From JBCAXA01 sp038749025 (GTDB lineage: Bacteria > Pseudomonadota > Gammaproteobacteria > Steroidobacterales > Woeseiaceae): DNA of 64,000 bases. How positions within the stretch are numbered: position 1 is the stretch's first letter; every line of letters starts with the position of its first letter. Of the stretch, positions 1 through 8,042 are shown in pieces. The translations under genes and the position numbers were made by a program. Below the pieces are notes generated by a model, which saw only the letters and a list, made by a program, of their open reading frames with translations, did not search any database and had not been told where the DNA came from. The stretch covers positions 62,001 through 126,000 of the forward strand of contig JBCDIL010000004.1 of NCBI GenBank assembly GCA_038749025.1, given 5' to 3'.

Positions 1-489
1 ACCAACGGTCTTAGTGAGTAGCGATTCAAACTGCGATTCGTCCAATTGAAAGCCATGCCGCTTCGGCAGCGCACCTAATAGACGGCGAACGGCACCATCG
101 GTGTAGCCGAGCGACTCCAGCTGACTCGCACAGGCCGCTGCCGCGGGGCTCCGCTTGACGTGGGGCGTGGGCTGAACGCGTTGCGCTTCGCGATTCAGCA
201 GTAACTTTAGATCGCGAACCGTGTCGGTCAGCTCACGTTGGATACCGATGTCGACAGTGCTGTGTCGTTCGTCTTTGTTGATATCGTCCACCGCAACGTC
301 CTCCGAGCCTCGCGATTGCGATTCACTGAGACCATCGAGAAGCTCGGCGTCATAGTCGCGGGCGGATATCAACTCCACACCGTCGGCCGTGGGTCGCGTA
401 CTTAAAATCACTGCGTCAGCGCCCATTTCTGAACGTATAAGACGCATAGCACTGCGTGTGTCGGAGGCTGAAAATCGTCGTATTTCCAT
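1..489 (-). CDS. flhF: FlhF, flagellar SRP-type GTPase (partial, N-terminal 163 residues)
   Basis: FlhF is an SRP-family GTPase that sets the place and number of polar flagella. Only the N-terminal 163 codons lie in the window; the gene runs off the left edge, so the GTPase (NG) domain is not visible. The start reads MEIRRFSASDTRSAMRLIR followed by a GADAVILSTR segment, which is the typical FlhF N-terminus. After it comes an acidic linker and then the region preceding the NG domain. The ATG has an AGGA ribosome site about 7 bases upstream and lies 13 bases after the flhA stop, so flhF is probably the next gene of the fliL-flhA operon. In related genomes flhG and fliA follow; they would lie outside the window. 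Confidence 0.93.
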   Translation of the reverse strand, partial: MEIRRFSASDTRSAMRLIRSEMGADAVILSTRPTADGVELISARDYDAELLDGLSESQSRGSEDVAVDDINKDERHSTVDIGIQRELTDTVRDLKLLLNREAQRVQPTPHVKRSPAAAACASQLESLGYTDGAVRRLLGALPKRHGFQLDESQFESLLTKTVG

Positions 490-502
490 GATTCGTCCTG
501 GT

Positions 503-2560
503 TTATCGGCTGACGGCTTCGATCATGCGAATGCGCTTGTCATCGGGAATCTCGCTGTACGCGAGAACGTGCAAATTACGAATACTGCGAAGTGCCCGAG
601 CAAGCCACGGCCGCAGTTTTGGGGCGACTAGCAAGACGGCGGGTTCGCCGGCCGTTTCTTGGCGTTCCGCGAGCGTCGCCAAATCGGTGTGCAGCTTTTC
701 GAGTAGGCCAGGCTCGAGCATGGGCTCGCCACTGCTGGTGGTGTTTTCCAACAGCTGCACCAGTTCGCTGTCCAATGTCGCAACGGGCAACTCGTCGGTC
801 AGTCCTGTGATGTTTTGAACGATGGATCGACCGAGAACGACGCGTGCCGCTGCAGCCAACAAGTCGGGGTCTTGGGTACGAACCGCGTTCTCGGCCAAGC
901 ACTCCGCAATCCGCTTCAGGTTGCTGATGGCAATGCCTTCTGCCAGAAGCGACTGCAACGTCTTCACAATCACCGCCATCGGTAGCAGTTTTGGCGTCAG
1001 CTCCTCAACGAGCTTCGGCGAGCGCTCGGCCAATCGCTCAAATAGCGCCTCGACCTCTTCGTGACCCAATAATTCGTGAGCGTTGCGTGTCAGCAGTTGA
1101 CTGAGGTGTGTCGCGACAACGGTCGCAGGATCAACGACGGTGTAGCCGTACATCTGCGCCTCCTCATTTTGCGACGTGTTAATCCAATAGGCTTCGAGTC
1201 CGAATGCTGGATCGCGAGTTGCAATACCTTCCACCTTGCCGTAGACCTGGCCAGGGTTTATCGCGAGCTCTTTATCGACCATGACATCACCTTCGCCAAC
1301 GGTTACCCCCATCAGAGTGACCCGGTAGCTAGAAGGCTGTAGATCGAGATTGTCGCGGATATGAACTGCAGGGATCAGAAAACCGAACCGTTCAGTCAAT
1401 TTTTTTCGCACACCTTTTATGCGGCCGATCAACGGTCCACCCGCGTTCTTATCGACCAGCGGGATTAAGCGGTAGCCAACTTCAAGACCGACCGAATCAA
1501 CGGGGTTAATGTCATCCCAAGTAAGCTCAGGGACGGGCTGTGGCGGTGTCTCGACTGTGTCGATATCCTCCTCTTCTTTGGTCGATACACTCGGCGGCGT
1601 CGACAGTCGCTTACCGGCAAAAAAGCAGGCACCCGCAAGCGCTAAAAAGGCTAGGTTCGGCATTCCGGGGATCAGGCCTAGGGTTAGCAAGACGCCGCCC
1701 GTCATCATGAACGTTCGTGGATTCGATAGCAGTTGCCCGAGCACTTGCTGGCTCATAGATTCGGCCCGTGACACACGCGTCACGATGACAGCGACGGCCG
1801 TCGATAGAAGCAGCGATGGCACCTGCGCCACCAATCCGTCGCCGATCGTTAGCAGCGTGTAATTACGCATCGCATCGGCAAGCGCCAAATCGTGCGTCGC
1901 GGTGCCGATGGCAAGACCACCGATGATGTTGATAAACAAGATGAGAATACCGGCCACGGCATCACCGCGGACGAACTTGCTGGCCCCGTCCATAGCGCCG
2001 TAAAAATCGGCTTCTTCGCGGATTTCCTGACGACGTTGCTTAGCGGTTGTTTGATCGATCAAGCCGGCATTTAAGTCTGCGTCGATCGCCATCTGCTTGC
2101 CAGGCATGGCATCAAGCGTAAACCGCGCCGTGACTTCGGAAATTCGACCCGCCCCTTTCGTTACCACAACAAAGTTGATAATCACGAGGATGGCGAACAC
2201 GATAATCCCGACCGCGTAGTCTCCGCCGGCAACAAAGTCACCGAACGCCTTTATCACCTGACCGGCCGCATCATTACCGGTGTGGCCGTGCAATAGGACG
2301 ATGCGCGTTGATGCGATGTTGAGCGCGAGCCGAAGCAACGTCACCAATAGCAACACGGTCGGAAAAACACCGAACTCAAGGGGTCTCTCGACGTAAACGG
2401 CTGTCAGTAGGATCGCGAGCGACAAGGCGATATTGAAGGTAAACAGCGTATCGAGTGCCAATGGCGGCAGTGGCACCATCATCATCGCTAGCAGCGTCAA
2501 GATGAAACCCGGTACCATCAATGCACCCACGTTACGACTGCTCGCGCTAAGCAAAGCCAC
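503..2560 (-). CDS. flhA: FlhA, flagellar type III export gate protein
   Basis: FlhA is the nonameric export-gate protein of the flagellar type III secretion system; its cytoplasmic ring docks substrates and chaperones. The 685 residues are the normal length. The N-terminal ~320 residues hold the multi-helix membrane part, including the FHIPEP-family signature around residues 139-165 (RISEVTARFTLD then PGKQMAIDADLNAG). The C-terminal ~350 residues are the soluble docking domain. The start codon is GTG and shares one base with the flhB stop (TAGTG), so translation is probably coupled to flhB. Confidence 0.97.
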   Translation of the reverse strand: MALLSASSRNVGALMVPGFILTLLAMMMVPLPPLALDTLFTFNIALSLAILLTAVYVERPLEFGVFPTVLLLVTLLRLALNIASTRIVLLHGHTGNDAAGQVIKAFGDFVAGGDYAVGIIVFAILVIINFVVVTKGAGRISEVTARFTLDAMPGKQMAIDADLNAGLIDQTTAKQRRQEIREEADFYGAMDGASKFVRGDAVAGILILFINIIGGLAIGTATHDLALADAMRNYTLLTIGDGLVAQVPSLLLSTAVAVIVTRVSRAESMSQQVLGQLLSNPRTFMMTGGVLLTLGLIPGMPNLAFLALAGACFFAGKRLSTPPSVSTKEEEDIDTVETPPQPVPELTWDDINPVDSVGLEVGYRLIPLVDKNAGGPLIGRIKGVRKKLTERFGFLIPAVHIRDNLDLQPSSYRVTLMGVTVGEGDVMVDKELAINPGQVYGKVEGIATRDPAFGLEAYWINTSQNEEAQMYGYTVVDPATVVATHLSQLLTRNAHELLGHEEVEALFERLAERSPKLVEELTPKLLPMAVIVKTLQSLLAEGIAISNLKRIAECLAENAVRTQDPDLLAAAARVVLGRSIVQNITGLTDELPVATLDSELVQLLENTTSSGEPMLEPGLLEKLHTDLATLAERQETAGEPAVLLVAPKLRPWLARALRSIRNLHVLAYSEIPDDKRIRMIEAVSR

Positions 2561-3705
2561 TACGCACCACTCCCGCTAGTCGCTGGATCCAGCGTCGGAT
2601 CGACCTCGGGTACTGGACGTTCTGGCCACGGCTCGCCAGTACGCCAGCTGTCAAGCCGTGCTAAGTACGCAAGTACTTCCGCACAGGCCCGATACAGTTG
2701 ATAGGGAATTTGCTGACCAAGTCGCGCATGCCGAAACAAAGCACGCGCGAGCGGTGGTGCCTCGAACACCGGCACCCGATGAGCGTGGGCTCGCTCCTTT
2801 ATTTTTTCTGCGAGCAAGTCGCGGCCGCGGGCCACAACGACCGGCGCTGCCATCGTCTCGGCGTCGTAGCGAACGGCAACAGCATAGTGATCAGGGTTAG
2901 TGATCACGACACTGGCATCAGGAACTGCGTCCATCATTCGAGCGCTTGCTTGCTGCTGTTGCAACTGTCGAATGCGCGCTTTTACTTCCGGTCGCCCGTC
3001 CGTGTCCTTTTGCTCGTCACGCACCTCCTGGCGCGTCATCCGCAAGTTTTTAGCGTGCTGCCACAGTTGGAACGGCACATCGATCAGCGCAATCAAGATC
3101 AATGTGGCACTCAATAACAGCAGACTCCACGCCGCTAGTTCGCCAACCGCGGCTAAAGCCTCTCCAACGTTGCGATAGCTTAAGGACAGCAGCTCGGGCG
3201 ATAGCAGATGCAACCAGACAACCGCGGCGGCACCAACCAGAAGAAATTTACCCATCGCCTTCGCTAGCTCGATGAGCCCACGCGCAGAGAAAATTCGCCC
3301 AAGTCCTTTGATCGGATCCAAGCGTTCCCACTTGAAACCAAGTGCCTGCGTACTAAACGACCAACCGCCCAGTGCAACCGAAGCAAACACGGCCGCGACG
3401 GCCAGGCACGCGAACAAGCTGATCAATGACAGCCCGGCCGTACCCAACGCCCACGAAAACTCGTGCAGCATCGTCTCAGCATTGAGAAGGCGCTGGCGTG
3501 GCAAGGTCAATAGACGCTCCATGGACGCACCGAGGGCAGCGCCGATTGCCGGCCCACCGAGCAGCATGTAAAGCGCCGCCACAATCATTACGAGTGCCGT
3601 CGCTAGTTCCTTCGAGCGGGCGACCTGACCTTTCTTTTTAGCATCGGCCAGACGTTTGGGGGTCGCCTGTTCAGTGCGTTCCTGGGCGGTGTCTTGTTGA
3701 CTCAT
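2560..3705 (-). CDS. flhB: FlhB, flagellar export switch protein
   Basis: FlhB switches the export apparatus from rod/hook to filament substrates after cleaving itself at a conserved NPTH motif. The 381-residue protein has four membrane segments in the first ~210 residues and a cytoplasmic domain with the charged linker (KDTDGRPEVKARIRQ). The cleavage motif here is N270-P271-D272-H273, so the usual threonine is aspartate; the catalytic Asn and Pro are kept. About 38 residues of Pro- and acid-rich tail follow the conserved core. The ATG overlaps the fliR stop (ATGA). Confidence 0.97.
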   Translation of the reverse strand: MSQQDTAQERTEQATPKRLADAKKKGQVARSKELATALVMIVAALYMLLGGPAIGAALGASMERLLTLPRQRLLNAETMLHEFSWALGTAGLSLISLFACLAVAAVFASVALGGWSFSTQALGFKWERLDPIKGLGRIFSARGLIELAKAMGKFLLVGAAAVVWLHLLSPELLSLSYRNVGEALAAVGELAAWSLLLLSATLILIALIDVPFQLWQHAKNLRMTRQEVRDEQKDTDGRPEVKARIRQLQQQQASARMMDAVPDASVVITNPDHYAVAVRYDAETMAAPVVVARGRDLLAEKIKERAHAHRVPVFEAPPLARALFRHARLGQQIPYQLYRACAEVLAYLARLDSWRTGEPWPERPVPEVDPTLDPATSGSGA

Positions 3706-4493
3706 GGCATCCGCCCTGCCGCCATCGCAGCAGTGAAATTCAGCGTCTGCTCAACGAGACGCTCAACAACGCTCGCAAATCCATCGAGCGTAAGCATCAA
3801 TGCCAGCACGCCAAAAAGCAGTGATACCGGAAATCCGACCGCAAACAGATTCAGTGTAGGAGCGGCGCGACTCATAACACCAAAGGCAATGTTGACGATC
3901 GCGAGCGATGCAACCGCCGGTAGTGCCACTTGAACAGCACCAACAAAAACAATCGCGCTGAGCTGCAACAAGCCACCGGCGATCGCGCCGATATCGGGGG
4001 TACCGCCAATCGGCACGGCCGTGAAGCTGTTAGCCAGCAGTGCGATGGCGCTAATGTGACCATCGAACGCGAGAAACAGCAGCGTCGTTAGCAACATTAG
4101 AAATTGACTGACTACGGGTACGTTGATGCCCCGTGCACTATCGATAAAAATAGCGAACCCGAGACCCATGCTGAGTGCGATCGATTGTCCGCCGAGCGCA
4201 ACCGCGTCGAGTACGAGCTTCAACGCGAATCCCATTGCGGCACCAAAGCCGAGCTCCAGCGCAATAACCGGGACAGCGGTCAGGGTAAAAAAATCGACGC
4301 CGACCGGTGGCTGTGCATACGGAAGTGCAACCAATCCCAATGCGACGGCCAAGACGACCCGCAGCTGTATCGGTACATAGGCGCCACTGATCGCCGGTAG
4401 CACGAGCAGCATTCCGCTAATGCGGATCAACGGCCACATCAACGCCACGACAAGCGTCGACAGCTCAGACATTAATGCCAATGAGTCGGACAT
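3702..4493 (-). CDS. fliR: FliR, flagellar export gate protein
   Basis: FliR forms the FliP5-FliQ4-FliR1 export channel of the flagellar type III apparatus in the inner membrane. The 263 residues are the usual length and almost entirely hydrophobic, with about six membrane segments and the family-typical stretch GQSIALSMGLGFAIFIDSAR near the middle. It starts 2 bases after the fliQ stop and overlaps flhB by four bases. Nothing unusual is seen. Confidence 0.96.
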   Translation of the reverse strand: MSDSLALMSELSTLVVALMWPLIRISGMLLVLPAISGAYVPIQLRVVLAVALGLVALPYAQPPVGVDFFTLTAVPVIALELGFGAAMGFALKLVLDAVALGGQSIALSMGLGFAIFIDSARGINVPVVSQFLMLLTTLLFLAFDGHISAIALLANSFTAVPIGGTPDIGAIAGGLLQLSAIVFVGAVQVALPAVASLAIVNIAFGVMSRAAPTLNLFAVGFPVSLLFGVLALMLTLDGFASVVERLVEQTLNFTAAMAAGRMP

Positions 4494-4495
4494 CG

Positions 4496-4765
4496 TTATC
4501 CGATCCTCGCTGGAATTGACGTAATGAGTTCGGTCGCGAAGTCGCTAATTATTTCCAACATCCACGGCGCTGCCAGCGACAACGCCAATACAAGAACGAG
4601 CAACTTAGGTATGAACGACAAGGTCATTTCATTGATCTGCGTTGCCGCCTGCAACATACCAACGATCAGACCTACCCCTAAGGCGGCCAACAACATCGGC
4701 GCTGCGAGTAACGCTGTCACCCACAATGCTTGTTGCCCAATACTGGTAATCGCTTCCGCTTCCAT
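4496..4765 (-). CDS. fliQ: FliQ, flagellar export gate protein
   Basis: FliQ is the small two-helix subunit of the FliPQR export channel. I chose the ATG at 4765, giving 89 residues beginning MEAEAITSIGQQALWVTALL. This matches the family length, sits 8 bases after the fliP stop and has an AGGT just upstream. A longer in-frame start at 4819 would overlap fliP and add residues with no counterpart in the family. Two hydrophobic helices and the conserved ATQINEMTLSFIPKL segment are present. Confidence 0.95.
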   Translation of the reverse strand: MEAEAITSIGQQALWVTALLAAPMLLAALGVGLIVGMLQAATQINEMTLSFIPKLLVLVLALSLAAPWMLEIISDFATELITSIPARIG

Positions 4766-4773
4766 AACGAGAC

Positions 4774-5493
4774 CTAAACGTAGAAGCTCGCCGCAAGCGT
4801 GCCGATCAGCATGGACCAACCGTCGATCAATGCGAATAGCATGATTTTGAAAGGCAACGAGATCAGCATCGGCGAGAGCATCATCATTCCCATCGACATC
4901 AGAACGCTCGAGACAACGAGGTCGATGACTAGAAACGGCACAAAGATCAGAAAGCCGATCTGGAACGCCGTTTTCAGTTCCGAAACAATAAAACTCGGAA
5001 TAACGATACTGGTCGGCACATCGGTAATGCTGGCGTAGGTCGTGTCGCCAGCGATCCGCACAAACATATCCAGATCGGTTTCCCGAGTCTGTGCCAGCAT
5101 GAAGGTTCGCAGCGGCTCGAGCCCGGCACTCAACGCCCCGGTCATGTCGAGACTGCCATCGAGGTACGGCTGTGCCGCGTGCACGTAGACGTCGTTAAAG
5201 ACCGGATGCATAACGAACAGAGTTAAAAACAACGCGATACCGATCAATAACTGATTCGGCGGCGTTTGCGCGGTACCTAGCGCTTGGCGAAGAATCGACA
5301 AAACGATGACGATACGGACAAACGACGTCATGGAAAGCACCAATGCCGGTAGCACCGTCAGCAGCGTCATGCCGACCAACACTTCGACGCTTAGGGTCCA
5401 CGAGGCTGCTGTTGCAGCCATATCCGCATCCTGTGCCGCCACATATCCAGGCACCAGCGCGGTGATCAGGGCAGCGAGTAGCCGGCCGCTCAT
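4774..5493 (-). CDS. fliP: FliP, flagellar export gate protein
   Basis: FliP is the pentameric core of the flagellar export channel. The 239 residues start with a cleavable-type signal sequence (MSGRLLAALITALVPGYVAA), as in other FliP proteins. Family landmarks follow: LSMTSFVRIVIVLSILRQAL, the PPNQLLIGIALFLT stretch and the C-terminal VSSVLMSMGMMMLSP helix. It overlaps the end of fliO by four bases. Normal length. Confidence 0.97.
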   Translation of the reverse strand: MSGRLLAALITALVPGYVAAQDADMAATAASWTLSVEVLVGMTLLTVLPALVLSMTSFVRIVIVLSILRQALGTAQTPPNQLLIGIALFLTLFVMHPVFNDVYVHAAQPYLDGSLDMTGALSAGLEPLRTFMLAQTRETDLDMFVRIAGDTTYASITDVPTSIVIPSFIVSELKTAFQIGFLIFVPFLVIDLVVSSVLMSMGMMMLSPMLISLPFKIMLFALIDGWSMLIGTLAASFYV

Positions 5494-5912
5494 TCGGTCT
5501 TCCCCCGCAAGGCGCCAGCCAATCGCTCGGCGAATGTCACCGTTGCAGCGTTGGGCGTCTCCGTAAGCAGTGGCTCTGTCGGCGCGTGCAGCGTCGTTAG
5601 CCCCTGTGGCGTTTGAGCGACAACCAGCTGTTGCCCAGCGACATCGACAATGAGCAACCGATCGCGAGCGCCAAGGCTTTGCGCGGCCAAGACTCGAATG
5701 AGCGAGCTGTTACCCCCTTTGCCCGCCGACGTCCGGCGAACAAACCAAGCGGCAACGACAATTAGCGCCAAAAGTACCAAGAGATTCCCAGCCACGGACA
5801 TCCAACTCGGTACGCCCGCACCAACCGCCGTACCGGTCGCTTCCGTGTTAGCTAACGCAGGTTCGGCAGCTAGCCAAACAAGCAACACGATCATCAGGCA
5901 ACGGTTGATCAT
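5490..5912 (-). CDS. fliO: FliO, flagellar export assembly protein
   Basis: FliO is a bitopic scaffold that helps FliP oligomerise. The protein begins with a probable signal sequence (MINRCLMIVLLVWLAAEPALA), then has one membrane helix (LLVLLALIVVAAWFVRR) and the FliO core (GARDRLLIVDVAGQQLVVAQTPQG). I preferred the ATG at 5912, which has a purine-rich GAGGCGGAAGG upstream. A TTG at 5927 overlapping the fliN stop would add five residues. Identification rests on position between fliN and fliP plus this fold pattern, since FliO sequences diverge. Confidence 0.88.
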   Translation of the reverse strand: MINRCLMIVLLVWLAAEPALANTEATGTAVGAGVPSWMSVAGNLLVLLALIVVAAWFVRRTSAGKGGNSSLIRVLAAQSLGARDRLLIVDVAGQQLVVAQTPQGLTTLHAPTEPLLTETPNAATVTFAERLAGALRGKTE

Positions 5913-5923
5913 GACCTTCCGCC

Positions 5924-6355
5924 TCAATTGAGTGTTGAGATGCGTTCGTTCGGGCTCACGACATCGGTCAAACGAACCCCAAACTTCTCATCAACAACAA
6001 CGATTTCACCGCGAGCAACTAACGTATCGTTGACGAGGACATCCATCGGATCGGTGGATTCGCGATCGAGCTCAATGACCGATCCCTCGACCAATGAGAC
6101 CAATTGGCGAATTGAAATCGACGCCTGGCCTACCCGCAAAGCCACGTTCACTGGCACATCGAGCACGACATCAAGATTGATATCAGCGCCGGCCGGCGTT
6201 GGCTCAGCTGCATCCAACTCATCAGGCTCGTAGCTATCGCCCGATGCCTCGTCTTGGGTTTGGGCGCCATTATCGGCACCGGTCTCGTCGGCAGACGATG
6301 CTTCTTCCCCCACGGCGTTCTCGCCTGCTTCGTCGTTCGTGTTCTCTTCAGACAT
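5924..6355 (-). CDS. fliN: FliN, flagellar motor switch protein
   Basis: FliN forms much of the cytoplasmic C-ring and takes part in rotor switching and export docking. The 143 residues have an acidic, low-complexity N-terminal ~60 residues and a C-terminal SpoA domain with the typical VPVNVALRVGQASISIRQL and GEIVVVDEKFGVRLTDVVSP segments. The gene overlaps fliM by 8 bases. Length and order fliL-M-N-O-P-Q-R are standard. Confidence 0.96.
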   Translation of the reverse strand: MSEENTNDEAGENAVGEEASSADETGADNGAQTQDEASGDSYEPDELDAAEPTPAGADINLDVVLDVPVNVALRVGQASISIRQLVSLVEGSVIELDRESTDPMDVLVNDTLVARGEIVVVDEKFGVRLTDVVSPNERISTLN

Positions 6356-7346
6356 GTTGCGTGGCCTCGGTCATCTCGGTGGCTAGGACTGCGTTTACGC
6401 GAGCGACGCGACGCCGCTCACATACGCCAAATTGAGCGCGGTACAGTGCTAAGTCGCCGCAGCGAAGTTCGACGGGGTTCGGGTCAGCGATGGGTAACTG
6501 ACTGCCAGCGGTTAATCGGCGCAAGTTCGCGAGCGACACCGGCTGTGCCGCGTTAATCAGCGAGACACGCACCGGTAGGTCGGTTGCGTGCAGCGACAAT
6601 GTATCTCGCCAATACTGATTTTGTTGGTCGCTACCAGGGCGCTCCGCGCCGTCCAGCCGATCGAGGTGCGGCGCTAACATATCGCGGCGCAGTACGATCG
6701 AGAACAACGCGGCAAAGCCTTCGGCAACGATTTGGTACTCGCAGACAATAATGCGCTCTTTCTGCTGTCCAAACGGTACGCGCTCGATATTGCCCCACGC
6801 ATCAACGAACTCCGGGGCAAACGCGGCCGCCGGTGTCCAAGCCTCTTGCAACAGTTGAAACAACTCATCCGCGAAGCGCCGGGCGATGCGCTTCTGACCG
6901 ACGTTGTATTCATCAACGCTCGGATCGGGTGGTGGGATCTCGGTAGAACCGAAGAAGACTTCAACGAGACCGGGCATCAACGTGGTATCGGGAATCAACG
7001 CGACCAAGCCCTGTAATGGGCTCGCCGTGTACCCCATGATGTGCTGCAATCCGGTAAACGAGTGATGGAGATCGACAACGCTACAGTCGTATTGGCGCTT
7101 TAGATCGCAAGTCGCCGTCCACGACAAGACCTGTTGCAGGTAGCGTTGCACGTTTTTCGCGAACGCCTCGTTGAAGCGCTGTAATTCGGGCAAAGAGCCA
7201 AAGCTCAGGTGGCAATGTGGCCGGATCTCGAACGGTGCAACGGCGCCGATGGCGGTTTTGCCCTGACGCAACACAGCGACGGACCCGTCCGCCATGCCTT
7301 CCATTAAGGCGTCCATCTCACCGTCTGTCAGTATTTTTTCAGGCAT
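6348..7346 (-). CDS. fliM: FliM, flagellar motor switch protein
   Basis: FliM links FliG to FliN in the C-ring and binds phosphorylated CheY through its N-terminal peptide. I chose the ATG at 7346 (332 residues), because it brings the CheY-binding peptide (ILTDGEMDALMEG, matching the family EIDALL pattern) to the very N-terminus and lies 4 bases after the fliL stop. A longer start at 7400 would overlap fliL by about 50 bases. The CheC-like middle domain and the C-terminal SpoA domain are both present. Confidence 0.95.
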   Translation of the reverse strand: MPEKILTDGEMDALMEGMADGSVAVLRQGKTAIGAVAPFEIRPHCHLSFGSLPELQRFNEAFAKNVQRYLQQVLSWTATCDLKRQYDCSVVDLHHSFTGLQHIMGYTASPLQGLVALIPDTTLMPGLVEVFFGSTEIPPPDPSVDEYNVGQKRIARRFADELFQLLQEAWTPAAAFAPEFVDAWGNIERVPFGQQKERIIVCEYQIVAEGFAALFSIVLRRDMLAPHLDRLDGAERPGSDQQNQYWRDTLSLHATDLPVRVSLINAAQPVSLANLRRLTAGSQLPIADPNPVELRCGDLALYRAQFGVCERRRVARVNAVLATEMTEATQHV

Positions 7347-7350
7347 CGGC

Positions 7351-7866
7351 TTACTGGATGACGAACTGCGTGAAATAGACATCGTCAATACCCGGCTCAC
7401 CGACGTTGGCCGTCATGACGTCACGAATCTCGTCGAGAGTCGTCTGTCGCAGATCCTCTTTCCCTTCGCGGGTGATCACGACGTCGTACTCCAAATCAGA
7501 GTAAGCGAGTAGCAGCGCATTGCGAATGACGGCGTTGTGTTCCTTAACGGCGTCGATAAAACGTTGCTCTTGCGTGCGAACCTCCAGGCCTACTTGAATA
7601 AAACGACGTCGGCCCTGCTCATCGGAGAAGTTACTCGTGAGTGGCGGTAGAATTGGGTAGTAGAACGCGGGGGCTCCCGGTTCTGAGGCCGCCGGCACTT
7701 CATCCGTCGCAGCGACTGTCTCCTCTGCCGGTGGGTTGATCATGTTCATGATCATCGGGCCACCGAATGCTCCGCCAGCGGCGACAACAACACCGATAAT
7801 TCCGAAGAGCATCATCTTGTTCTTGCCACCACTTTTTTCCTCGGTGGCAGCGTCTTCATCAGCCAT
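7351..7866 (-). CDS. fliL: FliL, flagellar basal-body/stator-associated protein
   Basis: FliL is a single-pass inner-membrane protein around the stator that supports motor function. The 171 residues have an acidic cytoplasmic start, one membrane helix (residues ~19-40) and a periplasmic domain with the typical end DEIRDVMTANVGEPGIDDVYFTQF-like pattern. A GGAG ribosome site lies about 8 bases before the ATG. It is the first gene after a near-perfect sigma-54 promoter and probably heads the fliLMNOPQR-flhBAF operon. Confidence 0.95.
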   Translation of the reverse strand: MADEDAATEEKSGGKNKMMLFGIIGVVVAAGGAFGGPMIMNMINPPAEETVAATDEVPAASEPGAPAFYYPILPPLTSNFSDEQGRRRFIQVGLEVRTQEQRFIDAVKEHNAVIRNALLLAYSDLEYDVVITREGKEDLRQTTLDEIRDVMTANVGEPGIDDVYFTQFVIQ

Positions 7867-7898
7867 GTCTCGACTCCGTTGCGTGACACAGGCTGTGT

Positions 7899-7914
7899 TG
7901 CAACAGCCGTGCCA
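7899..7914 (-). promoter_or_regulatory. Sigma-54 promoter of the fliL operon
   Basis: The minus strand reads TGGCACGGCTGTTGCA, a full match to the -24/-12 consensus TGGCAC-N5-TTGCW. The -12 element ends about 33 bases upstream of the fliL ATG, leaving a short leader with the ribosome site. In polar-flagellate gammaproteobacteria this operon is driven by RpoN with FlrA or FlrC; that assignment here is inference. Confidence 0.92.
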
Positions 7915-7928
7915 TAACGGATCAAGAT

Positions 7929-7946
7929 TTTTTAATCATTTAAAAA
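7929..7946. repeat. AT-rich perfect inverted repeat upstream of the fliL promoter
   Basis: TTTTTAA and TTAAAAA flank a 4-base spacer, about 15 bases upstream of the -24 element. This is strikingly AT-rich for the region. It could be an IHF or activator-related site that bends the sigma-54 promoter; no function is shown by sequence alone. The rest of the 176-base fliK-fliL gap holds no gene that I can support. Confidence 0.55.
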
Positions 7947-8042
7947 CAATTACTTAGAGAATTTCGCCGGTTTTTTGACCGGTCATCGCTGCAAATCCGA
8001 CGGTTGATTGACTGCCCCGCGACGAGTTTTTGACGGCAGACC

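Noticed and set aside
503..2560. Several long open frames on the plus strand opposite flhA (and similarly opposite fliK, fliC, flgE, flhB and tamB)
   Set aside because: They lie antisense to clearly conserved genes, have no family features or ribosome sites, and are expected from GC-rich codon use.
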